Source: Azospirillum thermophilum (GTDB lineage: Bacteria; Pseudomonadota; Alphaproteobacteria; Azospirillales; Azospirillaceae). Taken from it: DNA of 64,000 nucleotides. The stretch spans positions 1,131,501 to 1,195,500 of the forward strand of contig NZ_CP029353.1 in assembly GCF_003130795.1 (NCBI RefSeq), written 5' to 3'. Position 1 is the stretch's first letter; the number at the start of each line of letters is the position of its first letter. The notes beneath the pieces were generated by a model, which worked only from the letters and a program-made list of their open reading frames with translations, did no database searches and was not told the DNA's origin. Positions 14,417 through 24,387 of this stretch are shown here, one piece after another. A program made the position numbers and the translations under genes.

Positions 14417-15329
14417 GGCCGTGGCGACAGAACCCCGGAGGACCGGAGAGGTCGCGCAGGGCCTGGCAGGCCAGCGTCAGGGCCGGGTCGGCCGGCTGGC
14501 CCAGCCGGCGGGCGATGGCGAGGCGGACGACCAGGGGCGGGTCGAGCGGCCGGACGATCAGCGGCGCGCCGGCTTCGGCGACGAGGTCCGAGGTGACGAC
14601 CGAGGCGCCCATGCCGGCCGCCACCATCGAGCGGATGGCGGCATAGCTCGCCAGCTCCATGATAGGGCGGGGCTGCACGCCGCCGCTTTCGAACCAGGCG
14701 GCGGTCAACTGGCCGAGCCGGCTCGGCCGCTGGTCGAGGATGAGGGGAAAGCGCGCGAGGTCCGCCGGGCTGACGCGCTCGGGCAGGCCGGCGGCGCCCG
14801 GCAGGTCGGCGGGCAGGATCGCCACCGCCGGCTGGTCGCGCAGCGGCTCGATCTCCAGCCCGTCCTCCGTCACCGGCAGGGTGACGACCGCAAGGTCGAA
14901 GTCGTTGTCGAGAAGGCGACGCACGATCTCGCCAGCCGTGCCGGTCGAGACGGTGATCTCCAGTCCCGGGAACCGCTCGCGCAGCCGCTTCAGCGCCGCC
15001 GGGAGCAGATGGGTCGCCACCGAGGTGCCGGAGCCGAGTCGCAGCCGGCCGAGCGAGCCGGTGCGGTGCCGCTCCATCGCCTCCAGCGCGGAGTCGATCT
15101 CCGCCAGGATGCGCCGGGCGCGGGTCAGCAGGGTCTGGCCGGCGGGGGTCGGCACCGCCTGCCGTCCCTCGCGGTCGAGCAGCCGGACGCCGAGGCGGGA
15201 TTCGAGCTCGCGGATCTGCAGGCTGACCGCCGGCTGGGTGAGGTTCAACCGCCGTGCCGCCGCCTGGAAGCTGCCGCTCTCCACCACCGTCAGATAGCTG
15301 CGAAGCTGGTCGGGGCTGAGGCTGCGCAT
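14412..15329 (-). CDS. LysR-family transcriptional regulator
   Basis: A 305-residue regulator with an N-terminal winged helix-turn-helix (LRSYLTVVESGSFQAAARRL then NLTQPAVSLQIRELESRLG) and a periplasmic-binding-type effector domain. The ATG at 15329 gives the standard LysR beginning MRSLSPDQLRSYL; an upstream in-frame ATG adds 14 hydrophobic residues without family support. It is divergent from a small DUF1127 gene 101 bases away, and LysR proteins often control their divergent neighbour. Its 3' end overlaps a NifA site of the nifB promoter, so transcription of lysR could run into nifB. Confidence 0.88.
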   Translation of the reverse strand: MRSLSPDQLRSYLTVVESGSFQAAARRLNLTQPAVSLQIRELESRLGVRLLDREGRQAVPTPAGQTLLTRARRILAEIDSALEAMERHRTGSLGRLRLGSGTSVATHLLPAALKRLRERFPGLEITVSTGTAGEIVRRLLDNDFDLAVVTLPVTEDGLEIEPLRDQPAVAILPADLPGAAGLPERVSPADLARFPLILDQRPSRLGQLTAAWFESGGVQPRPIMELASYAAIRSMVAAGMGASVVTSDLVAEAGAPLIVRPLDPPLVVRLAIARRLGQPADPALTLACQALRDLSGPPGFCRHGL

Positions 15330-15430
15330 GACGGACCCAAAGAAAACCTTATCGAAACTCAAGAAAGTCAAATTTGCCTTATGGTTCGGCTGCCGACAAG
15401 CTGCCTTCCGGACAAGGACGGGAGGCTTCG

Positions 15431-15628
15431 GTGGGCAGTGTCAGGAAGGCGACGGCGGCGGGCGGCTGGGGCTGGCTGGAGGCGGCGCTGGCGACGCTCG
15501 CGACATGGCGGGAGCGCAGCCGGCAGCGGCGGGCGCTGGGCGAGCTGGACGGCTTCCTGCTGCGCGACATTGGGGTATCGCCGGCCGATGCGCGGCGCGA
15601 GGCGGGGAAGAGCTTCTGGGAGCGGTAG
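15431..15628 (+). CDS. Small DUF1127 (YjiS-like) protein
   Basis: A 65-residue protein starting at a GTG that has GGGAGG five bases upstream; a longer frame from 15374 lacks such a site. The C-terminal 40 residues (RERSRQRRALGELDGFLLRD, then IGVSPADARREAGKSFW) are the DUF1127 signature, a short Arg-rich helical hairpin. Larger alphaproteobacterial relatives have been linked to RNA binding and to phosphate or carbon metabolism. It is divergent from the LysR gene, its likely regulator. It converges with the FHA-cyclase gene nine bases downstream. Confidence 0.82.
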   Translation: MGSVRKATAAGGWGWLEAALATLATWRERSRQRRALGELDGFLLRDIGVSPADARREAGKSFWER

Positions 15629-15637
15629 GGCCGCGGC

Positions 15638-16531
15638 TCAGGCCAGTTCGCCGCGGAAGCTGACGACATGGTCCTGCGCGGGGTCGAGCGCCTCCGCCCC
15701 CAGCCCGATCAGGCCGCTGCCGACCAGCTTGGTCGAATCGCGGCGCAGCACCACCGGCGGCGCGTCGCCGCTGCGGATGAAGGTGCCGTTGGTCGAATGG
15801 TCGGTGAGGATGAAGCTCTCGCGGCTGAAGTCGATCACCGCATGCTGGCGCGAGGTGCGGCGCGAGGCGATGCGCAGGCCGCTGGTCTCCTCCCGCCCGA
15901 TCGCGACGCGCGGCAGCGCGCGGTTCAGCACCACCTCCTGCCCGCGGTAGGACAGGTGCAGCGTCACCAGCGTTCCCGGCACGAGGTCGTGCGAGAAGCC
16001 GAGCGTGGTGCTCTCCTGCGCCTCCTCCCTCTCCTCGAACTCGCGGAGCTGGTGGACGCGGATCGGGTTGGACTTGCCCTTCACCGTGACGTTGTTCAGC
16101 GGCTTGGTCTTGCGCAGCAGCGGCGGCGACAGCCGGCCGACCAGCGCGTCGGTCGCCAGGATCTCGCCCGGCCGGGCGATCTGCTCGACCCGGGCGGCGA
16201 CGTTGCAGGCATCGCCGTAAAGATCGCCTTCGCCCGAGATCACCGGGCCGAAATGGATGCCGACCCGCAGCCGCAGCCCGAAATCGCGCTGGGCGGCGAT
16301 CATGGTGAGCGCCGCGCGGGCCGCCTCGTCGGGGACGGGGAAGGCCACCAGCAGGCCGTCGCCCAGGCTCTTGATGACGGCGCCGCCGCTCGTCTCGGTG
16401 ATCAGCCGGAGATGGGCCAGCACCTTCTGCGTCAGGGCGGCGGCGGTCGCGTTGCCGGCCCGCTCGTACAGCATGGTGCTGTCGACGATATCGACGAACA
16501 ACAGGGCGAGTGGCTTTTCCAGGTCGGGCAA
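15638..16531 (-). CDS. Class III adenylate cyclase fused to a C-terminal FHA domain
   Basis: A 297-residue soluble protein. The cyclase domain (residues about 6-165) has both metal Asp residues (D14 in LFVDIVDST and D58 in KSLGDG), the adenine-specifying Lys (K54), Asp107 in LYGDACNVAARVE, and the transition-state Asn110 and Arg114, so it looks active for ATP. The C-terminal half (about 205-290) is an FHA phosphothreonine-binding domain with GREE, TSRQHA and STNGTF. Output may therefore be tied to a Ser/Thr kinase. It lies 73 bases downstream of nifA on the same strand and could share its transcript. No kinase gene is visible nearby. Confidence 0.9.
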   Translation of the reverse strand: MPDLEKPLALLFVDIVDSTMLYERAGNATAAALTQKVLAHLRLITETSGGAVIKSLGDGLLVAFPVPDEAARAALTMIAAQRDFGLRLRVGIHFGPVISGEGDLYGDACNVAARVEQIARPGEILATDALVGRLSPPLLRKTKPLNNVTVKGKSNPIRVHQLREFEEREEAQESTTLGFSHDLVPGTLVTLHLSYRGQEVVLNRALPRVAIGREETSGLRIASRRTSRQHAVIDFSRESFILTDHSTNGTFIRSGDAPPVVLRRDSTKLVGSGLIGLGAEALDPAQDHVVSFRGELA

Positions 16532-16603
16532 AGGCCGGGTCCGGTGCAGCGTGGAGTATGCGTTCCTAGGAGTACCACAACTGGCGCCGCGCCGCGACCG
16601 GAC

Positions 16604-18481
<1,878 letters not shown>

Positions 18482-18901
18482 GACGACACCCCTTGCTGTC
18501 GCTGGGGCCCTGTCCGCGGCGCGCTTCGGGTCGGGCGCGGTCGCGTCGAAGGTCCCGGCAGTGGCGCCTCGAACCATTCCTCCGGCGGGCGATGCGGCGC
18601 TTCTTCTCCCGGCGCCGACCTTGCGTCCCATTGTCGCAACGGAGGCCCGAACGGAGCCTCGACAGTCGCTTCTGGAGGAAAGTGTCCGCAACAACGACGG
18701 GAAAGGCAAGCCTTTTCGGATAGAAATTTTGCGCTGCACAATGACGAAAGGAGGAGCGGACGGGGCGGAACGCCATCCGATGGCGGAGCGGCGGCGGCAA
18801 CGCCACCACTGGCGATGTTGCGGATTTCATGTTAATAACTAACCGGTCAGTTATCAGTCCGGCCGGCCTCCAGGCCGGCGAGATCAGGGGGCGCCCGCGC
18901 C
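18482..18901. other. 420-base divergent intergenic region between nifA and the tetR gene
   Basis: This region must hold the nifA promoter and the tetR promoter. The part nearer nifA is GC-rich and contains no supported gene. The part around 18700-18760 is AT-richer and is the likeliest site for the nifA promoter, but I could not identify a good -35/-10 pair or -24/-12 element. A TetR-type palindrome is at 18837-18852. Confidence 0.4.
18837..18852. promoter_or_regulatory. Probable TetR operator, near-perfect palindrome
   Basis: AACTAACCGGTCAGTT is a 16-base palindrome with one mismatched pair (ideal AACTGACCGGTCAGTT). It lies about 50 bases upstream of the tetR start, the usual place for TetR autoregulation. 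Confidence 0.65.
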
Positions 18902-19564
18902 ATGCCCGACGAACCGCATCCGTTGCACGAGCCCGCGCCGCGCTGGCGCCGCCGGAAGGAGGCGCGGCCGCAGGAGATCGTCGCCGCCGCCATGGACGTC
19001 TTCGCCGAGCGGGGCTTCGCCGCCGCGAAGCTGGACGAGGTGGCGGGCCGCGCCGGGGTGAGCAAGGGCACGCTCTATCTCTACTTCCCGAACAAGGAAG
19101 AGCTGTTCAAGGCGGTGATCCGGGCCGCCATCCTGCCCAACCTGGAGGAGGCGGAGCGGATGCTGGCGGCGGACGACGGGCCGTCCTTCGCCCTGCTGGA
19201 GCGTCTGCTGACCATGGTGGCGGAGCGGGTGCTGACCACCCGGATCGCCGTGGTGCCCAAGCTGGTGATCGCCGAGGCCGGCAACTTCCCGGAGCTCGCC
19301 GCCTTCTACCACCGCGAGGTGATCAGCCGGGGCTTCGCCCTGCTGGCCGGGCTGCTGCGCCGCGGGATCGCGCGCGGCGAGTTCCGCCCGGTGGAGGTGG
19401 AGCACACGGTGCGGCTGATCGTGGCGCCCCTGCTGTTCGGCGCCATCTGGCGCTCGTCCTTCGAGGCGGCGGTGGAAGGCGGGCCGCTCGACCTGCGGGG
19501 CCTCGTCGCCGCCCACCTGGATCACCTGCGCCGCGCCCTGCGGCCGGAGGGAGGACCGTCATGA
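18902..19564 (+). CDS. TetR-family repressor of the adjacent exporter genes
   Basis: A 220-residue regulator with a TetR N-terminal HTH ([20 protein letters not shown], then [19 protein letters not shown]) after a basic leader, and a C-terminal ligand domain of the TetR_C type. Its stop overlaps the HlyD ATG (ATGA). The order TetR, HlyD-type adaptor, ABC ATPase, ABC-2 permease matches the E. coli cecR-ybhGFSR arrangement, so it probably represses this exporter through the palindrome at 18837-18852. The ligand is unknown. Confidence 0.9.
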   Translation: MPDEPHPLHEPAPRWRRRKEARPQEIVAAAMDVFAERGFAAAKLDEVAGRAGVSKGTLYLYFPNKEELFKAVIRAAILPNLEEAERMLAADDGPSFALLERLLTMVAERVLTTRIAVVPKLVIAEAGNFPELAAFYHREVISRGFALLAGLLRRGIARGEFRPVEVEHTVRLIVAPLLFGAIWRSSFEAAVEGGPLDLRGLVAAHLDHLRRALRPEGGPS

Positions 19565-20508
19565 GCGGATGGACGGACTGGCTGGGGGCCGTACTGCTGG
19601 CGTTCGGTCTCGGCGGACCCTCCGGCCCGCCGGTCGCCCACGGTTATGTGGAGGGGGAGTATCTGCGCATCGCCGCGCCGGTCGCCGGCACGCTGGACCG
19701 GCTGGCGGTGGCGCGCGGCCAGCGGGTGGCGCCGGGCGCGCCGCTCTTCGCCATCGACCGGACCAGCGCGCTGGCCGAGCGCGAGCGGCTGGCCGCGGCG
19801 CTGGCCCAGGCCCGCGCCCAGCTCGCCGACCTCGCCACCGGCAAGCGGCCGGAGGAGGTGGCGGTCATCGCCGCCCAGAAGGCCCAGGCGGAGGCGGCGC
19901 TGCGCTATTCCTCGGCGGAGCTGGAGCGGCAGGCGACGCTGGTGGCGCGCAAGGTCAGCTCGCCCGACAAGCTGGATTCGGCCCGCGCCGCCCACGACCG
20001 CGACCGGGCGCGGCTGGCCGAGCTGCAGGCGCAGCTTTCCGTCGCGGCGCTGGCGGCGCGGCGGGAGCAGATCCGCGCGGCGCAGGAGGGGGTGGCCCAG
20101 GCGCAGGCCGCCCTGGCGCAGGCCGAGCGGCGGCTGGAGGAGATGGCGCCCTTCGCCCCCGCCGAGGCGCTGGTGGAGGACACGCTCTACAATCCCGGCG
20201 AATGGGTTCCCGCCGGCTCGCCGGTCGTCTCGCTGCTGCCGCCGGAGCGGGTGAAGCTGGTGGCCTTCGTTCCGGAGCCGCTGCTGGGCCGCGCCGGCCC
20301 CGGCGCCACGCTGCGGGTGCGCTGCGACGGCTGCCCGGAGCGGCTGAGCGGCCGGGTGACCCGCGTCTCCTCGCGGGCCGAATACACGCCGCCGGTGATC
20401 TACAGCGTCGGCAGCCGCGAGAAGCTGGTCTTCCGCATCGAGCTCGCCCCCTCCGACCCGGTGCGGCTGCCTCCCGGCCTGCCGGTGGACGTGGAGCTCG
20501 CGCCATGA
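19561..20508 (+). CDS. HlyD/YbhG-type membrane-fusion (periplasmic adaptor) protein
   Basis: A 315-residue protein with a short N-terminal hydrophobic anchor (WLGAVLLAFGLGG), a lipoyl-like half-domain (YLRIAAPVAGTLDRLAVARG), a long Ala/Gln/Glu-rich coiled-coil hairpin (about residues 75-190), the second lipoyl half (EALVEDTLYNPGEWVPAGSP) and a beta-barrel. Such adaptors link an inner-membrane ABC pump to the outer membrane. It overlaps the tetR stop and the ATPase start by four bases each, so the three genes are translationally coupled. Confidence 0.88.
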   Translation: MSGWTDWLGAVLLAFGLGGPSGPPVAHGYVEGEYLRIAAPVAGTLDRLAVARGQRVAPGAPLFAIDRTSALAERERLAAALAQARAQLADLATGKRPEEVAVIAAQKAQAEAALRYSSAELERQATLVARKVSSPDKLDSARAAHDRDRARLAELQAQLSVAALAARREQIRAAQEGVAQAQAALAQAERRLEEMAPFAPAEALVEDTLYNPGEWVPAGSPVVSLLPPERVKLVAFVPEPLLGRAGPGATLRVRCDGCPERLSGRVTRVSSRAEYTPPVIYSVGSREKLVFRIELAPSDPVRLPPGLPVDVELAP

Positions 20509-21455
20509 GCGGGCCCCGGTCTCCCGCGATCGACGTCCGGGGCCTCGTCAAGCGCTTCGGCGACAAGACGGTGGTGGACGATTTCTCCATCCGCGTGGAG
20601 ACAGGGCAGATCTACGGCTTCCTCGGCCCCAACGGGTCGGGCAAGACGACGACGATCCGCATGCTCTGCGGCCTGCTGACCCCCGATGCCGGGGAGGGGC
20701 GCTGCCTCGGCCTGGACATCCGGACCGAGAGCGCCGCGATCAAGCGGCAGGTCGGCTACATGACCCAGAAGTTCAGCTTCTGGGAGGATCTGAGCATCGC
20801 CGAGAACCTCGACTTCGTCGCCCGGGTGTATGGCCTGCCGGAGCGGCGTCGCCGCGTCGCCGCGGCGCTCGACCGGCTCGGGCTCGCCAGCCGGCGGGCG
20901 CAGTTGGCCGGGGCGCTGTCGGGCGGCTGGAAGCAGCGGCTGGCGCTGGCCGCCTGCATCCTGCACGAGCCGAAGCTTCTGCTGCTCGACGAACCGACGG
21001 CGGGGGTCGATCCCAAGGCGCGGCGGGAGTTCTGGGACGAGATCCACCGGCTGGCCGCCGACGGGCTGACCGTGCTGGTCAGCACCCATTACATGGACGA
21101 GGCGGAACGCTGCCACGAGATCGCCTATCTCGCCTACGGCAAGCTGATGGCCCAGGGACCGGTCGAGGCGGTGATCCGGCGCTCGGGCCTGCACACGCGG
21201 ACGATCGCGGCCGAGGGGGCCGACCTGGGCCATGCCGCCGCGGATCTGCGCGGCCGTCCCGGCGTCGGGATGGTGGCGGTCTTCGGCAGCCGGCTGCACG
21301 TCAGCGGGACCGATCCGCAGGCGCTGGACCGGACCCTGGCCCAGGCGCTGGACCGCTGGACCGCCGGGGCGGGCATCCGGATCGAACGGTCGGAGCCCAC
21401 CCTGGAGGACGTCTTCATCCACCTGATGAGCCGCAGCACGGACAACATGCGATGA
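20505..21455 (+). CDS. ABC-2 type exporter ATP-binding protein
   Basis: A 316-residue ATPase with Walker A GPNGSGKTTT, Q-loop, an LSGGWKQRL signature, Walker B LLLLDEPTAGVDP and the switch His in STHYMDEAERC. The C-terminal extension (about residues 225-316, ending LEDVFIHLMS) is typical of DrrA/YbhF-like exporter subunits. E. coli YbhF carries two ATPase domains; here there is one, so it would act as a homodimer. The cognate permease is the gene at 22033, separated by an inverted small gene. Confidence 0.92.
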   Translation: MSGPRSPAIDVRGLVKRFGDKTVVDDFSIRVETGQIYGFLGPNGSGKTTTIRMLCGLLTPDAGEGRCLGLDIRTESAAIKRQVGYMTQKFSFWEDLSIAENLDFVARVYGLPERRRRVAAALDRLGLASRRAQLAGALSGGWKQRLALAACILHEPKLLLLDEPTAGVDPKARREFWDEIHRLAADGLTVLVSTHYMDEAERCHEIAYLAYGKLMAQGPVEAVIRRSGLHTRTIAAEGADLGHAAADLRGRPGVGMVAVFGSRLHVSGTDPQALDRTLAQALDRWTAGAGIRIERSEPTLEDVFIHLMSRSTDNMR

Positions 21456-21481
21456 CCGCGCCGCGACCCATCGGACGGGGA

Positions 21482-21850
21482 TCACTCGATGTTGGCGGAG
21501 GTGACGCCGGTGTTCTTGTTCCAGCGCAGGGTCACCTTGCTGATCTGGCAGAGGTTCAGATCCTCCCAGATCGCCGATTCGCCGTCGTCGTAGACGACCT
21601 TCATGTCCCACTTGCAGGTCTTCTCGGCCTTGGCGAAGGAGACCTCGAAGTACTCGCTGTCGTTCAGGACGTCGCGGCCCAGGATGTCCTCGTCCCAGCT
21701 GTTGTTGTTCGCCTCGGACACGTAGATGTGCTTCAGCGCATAGCCGGTCTTGTTGACGATGGTGAAGTCCTGGGCACCGGCCCAGGCGGCACCGGCGGAC
21801 AGCAGGACGGCAGCGGCGGCAATGGTGCTCTTGGCGAAGGTCGAAATCAC
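21482..21850 (-). CDS. Small secreted protein of unknown function
   Basis: A 122-residue protein with a clear Sec signal peptide (MISTFAKSTIAAAAVLLSAG, then an AWA cleavage site near residue 24). The mature part begins AQDFTIVNKTGYALKHIYVS and looks like a small beta-sandwich with two Cys that could form a disulfide. I recognise the pattern from uncharacterised periplasmic proteins but cannot name a family. It sits in opposite orientation between the ABC ATPase and permease genes, only 26 bases beyond the ATPase stop. Its promoter must lie in the AT-rich stretch 21851-22032. Confidence 0.8.
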   Translation of the reverse strand: MISTFAKSTIAAAAVLLSAGAAWAGAQDFTIVNKTGYALKHIYVSEANNNSWDEDILGRDVLNDSEYFEVSFAKAEKTCKWDMKVVYDDGESAIWEDLNLCQISKVTLRWNKNTGVTSANIE

Positions 21851-21964
21851 AGGTCGTCTCCGGACGGCGGGTTCGTAATAACCAAGAGAGAAAGGCGAGG
21901 AAATCGGCAGGAGTCAAATCCAGTATTTCGATCACACAGTAACATAGATAGACCCTTAACATGC

Positions 21965-21976
21965 TTTCCCGGGAAA
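21965..21976. promoter_or_regulatory. Perfect 12-base palindrome between divergent genes
   Basis: TTTCCCGGGAAA is an exact palindrome in the AT-rich region that separates the secreted-protein gene from the ABC permease gene. Its position suits an operator for either promoter. No regulator can be assigned. Confidence 0.35.
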
Positions 21977-22032
21977 TGCCGTTGTTTCATTTCAGTAATT
22001 AACCAACAATTCTGCGCAGCGGGAGGTCCGCC

Positions 22033-23166
22033 ATGACCCGTTTCTCGCCGTCCCGCTTCGTGGCGGTGCTGGTCAAGGAGTTCATCCAGATGCGGCGGGA
22101 CCGGCTGACCTTCGCCATGATGGTGGCCGTGCCGATCCTGCAGCTCATCCTGTTCGGCTATGCCATCAACTCCGACCCGAAGCGGCTGCCGACCGCGGTG
22201 CTGGCGGCGGACTCCGGCCCCTTCACCCGCACGCTGCTGGCGGCGCTCGGCAACTCCGGCTACTTCGACCTGCGCCGCGTCGCCACGGGGGAGGAGGAGC
22301 TGGACCGCTGGCTGGCGGAAGGGGAGGTGCAGTTCGCCGTCACCATCCCCGCCGGATTCTCGCGCGCGCTGCAGCGGGGCGAACGGCCGGTCCTGCTGGT
22401 GGAGGCGGACGCCACCGATCCCGCGGCGACCAGCAACGCGCTCGGCGCCCTGGCCACCATCGCGCGCCAGTCGCTCGACCCGGAGCTGACCGGGCCACTG
22501 GCGGGGTTGCGCGCCTCGCCCGACCCGGTGGAGTTGCGCATCCACCGCCGCTACAACCCGGAAGGCATCACCCAGTACAACGTCGTGCCGGGGCTGATGG
22601 GCGTGGTGCTGACCATGACCATGGTGATGATGACCGCCCTGGCGATGACGCGCGAGCGCGAGCGCGGCACGATGGAGAATCTGCTGGCCATGCCGGTGCG
22701 CCCGTTCGAGGTGATGCTGGGCAAGATCGTGCCCTTCATCCTGGTCGGCTATGTCCAGGTGCTGCTGATCATGCTGGCGGCCTGGCTGCTGTTCGGCGTG
22801 CCGATCCTCGGCAGCCTTCTTCTGCTGTCGTTCGTGCTGATCCTGTTCATCGCGGCCAATCTGGCGGTGGGGTTCACCTTCTCCACCGTGGCGAAGAACC
22901 AGCTCCAGGCCATGCAGATGTCGTTCTTCTTCTTTCTGCCGTCCTTGCTGCTGTCGGGCTTCATGTTCCCGTTCCGCGGCATGCCGGGCTGGGCGCAACT
23001 GGTGGGCGAGCTGCTGCCGTTGACGCATTTCCTGCGCATCGTGCGGGGCATCCTGCTGAAAGGAAACGGGCTTTCGGAGATCGCCGGGGAGATCGCGCCG
23101 CTGCTGATCTTCCTGGCCGTCGTAACGGTCGTTGCGCTGAAGCGGTACAGGCAGACCCTCGATTGA
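22033..23166 (+). CDS. ABC-2 type exporter permease (YbhS/YbhR-like)
   Basis: A 377-residue membrane protein. One TM helix lies near the N-terminus (LTFAMMVAVPILQLILFGYA), followed by a large extracytoplasmic domain (about residues 50-170) and five to six TM helices in the C-terminal half. It has the ABC-2 motif around RERERGTMENLLAMPVRPFE, which couples to the ATPase. GGGAGG precedes the ATG at 22033. It is the expected partner of the ATPase at 20505 but is separated from it by an inverted gene. E. coli has two permeases, YbhS and YbhR; only one is seen here. Confidence 0.9.
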   Translation: MTRFSPSRFVAVLVKEFIQMRRDRLTFAMMVAVPILQLILFGYAINSDPKRLPTAVLAADSGPFTRTLLAALGNSGYFDLRRVATGEEELDRWLAEGEVQFAVTIPAGFSRALQRGERPVLLVEADATDPAATSNALGALATIARQSLDPELTGPLAGLRASPDPVELRIHRRYNPEGITQYNVVPGLMGVVLTMTMVMMTALAMTRERERGTMENLLAMPVRPFEVMLGKIVPFILVGYVQVLLIMLAAWLLFGVPILGSLLLLSFVLILFIAANLAVGFTFSTVAKNQLQAMQMSFFFFLPSLLLSGFMFPFRGMPGWAQLVGELLPLTHFLRIVRGILLKGNGLSEIAGEIAPLLIFLAVVTVVALKRYRQTLD

Positions 23167-23267
23167 GACCAATACTCGATCGAATGCCACCCAATTCTCC
23201 ACCATTCCTTAACTCCCGCCAGAGTAAACCTCGATCGTGACGCAATGGGGCTGCGGTGGGGGACGTG

Positions 23268-24197
23268 ATGCGCCGGCTTTGGCATGGGGTGTTCGTGGCC
23301 GTCGGCGTGCTGGCCTGTCTGGCCGGCGGGGCCGAGGCGAAGGAGAAGAAGAAGGTCAAGCGGGCCCCCCAGGCGACGAGCATCGCGTGGAGCCAGGTAT
23401 CCGGCCCCTCCCTCGGGCCGGCGCAGTCGATCGGCGGCTATGCCGCGGGCTGCATCGCCGGGGCGCAGGCCCTGCCGCCGGAGGGGACGGGCTATCAGGT
23501 CATCCGCCTGTCGCGCCAGCGCAACTACGGCCATCCGGCGCTCAACGAGTTCCTCAAGGAGTTCGGCCGCAAGGTCGCGACGGCCGGGCTCGGCACCGCC
23601 CTGATCGGCGACATGGGCCAGGCGCGCGGCGGTCCGATGAGCTTCGGCCATGCCAGCCACCAGATCGGGCTCGACGCCGACGTGTGGCTGCGGCTCGACC
23701 TGCCGCCGATGGGGCGCGCGGGGCGCGAGCGGCTGGAGGAGATCAAGTATGTCGACTATGACCGGATGCGCGTGACGGAGGACTGGTCGGACAGGCAGGC
23801 CCGCATGATCCAGATCGCCGCCAGCGACCGGCGGGTCGCCCGCATCTTCGTCAATCCGGCGATCAAGCTCGCCATGTGCCGCCACGGCTGGGCCGACCGC
23901 TCCTTCCTGCAGAAGCTGCGCCCCTGGCACGGTCATGACGGCCACATGCACATCCGCCTCGACTGCCAGCCGGGCAGCCCGCTGTGCGAGGAGCAGGCCG
24001 CGCTGCCCGACGGCGACGGCTGCGGCGAGGAGCTGGAGTCCTGGCTCGACCGGGCCGTCCCGGCGGTGGAGCGGCCGGTGCCGGCGCGGCCGACCCCGCG
24101 CGCCGTGACCCTGCCGGCCGCCTGCCAGCCGGTCCTGCGCGCCGCCGGCACGCGCATCGCCTCGCTGCCGCCGGAGCCGGCATCACCCCTGCGTTGA
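23268..24197 (+). CDS. mepA: Penicillin-insensitive murein endopeptidase MepA
   Basis: A 309-residue periplasmic zinc peptidase that cuts D-Ala-mDAP crosslinks in murein. It has a signal peptide (MRRLWHGVFVAVGVLACLAG) and the MepA/LAS metal motifs: SFGHASHQIGLDADVWL (His and Asp ligands) and WHGHDGHMHIRL (His ligand and catalytic region). The ATG at 23268 is preferred; an in-frame GTG 12 bases upstream is possible, but the GGTGGGG site fits the ATG better. The C-terminal 60 residues are Pro-rich and of low complexity. It appears to be a single transcription unit. Confidence 0.9.
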   Translation: MRRLWHGVFVAVGVLACLAGGAEAKEKKKVKRAPQATSIAWSQVSGPSLGPAQSIGGYAAGCIAGAQALPPEGTGYQVIRLSRQRNYGHPALNEFLKEFGRKVATAGLGTALIGDMGQARGGPMSFGHASHQIGLDADVWLRLDLPPMGRAGRERLEEIKYVDYDRMRVTEDWSDRQARMIQIAASDRRVARIFVNPAIKLAMCRHGWADRSFLQKLRPWHGHDGHMHIRLDCQPGSPLCEEQAALPDGDGCGEELESWLDRAVPAVERPVPARPTPRAVTLPAACQPVLRAAGTRIASLPPEPASPLR

Positions 24198-24387
24198 GAG
24201 AGCAACAAATTTTTCTTTGCGCGTACAATTCGCACACGCTTAACATGCTGGCGGCGGACCACGCGGAGAGGGCGAATGCACGCGGGCCGATCGCCAAACG
24301 GGAGGGAGGCCGCGGTGATGCGGCGCCCTGTCGCCGGATGGCCGGCCACCGTGGTGTCGTTCGGTCATCGGGGCAGGCACGACAGGC

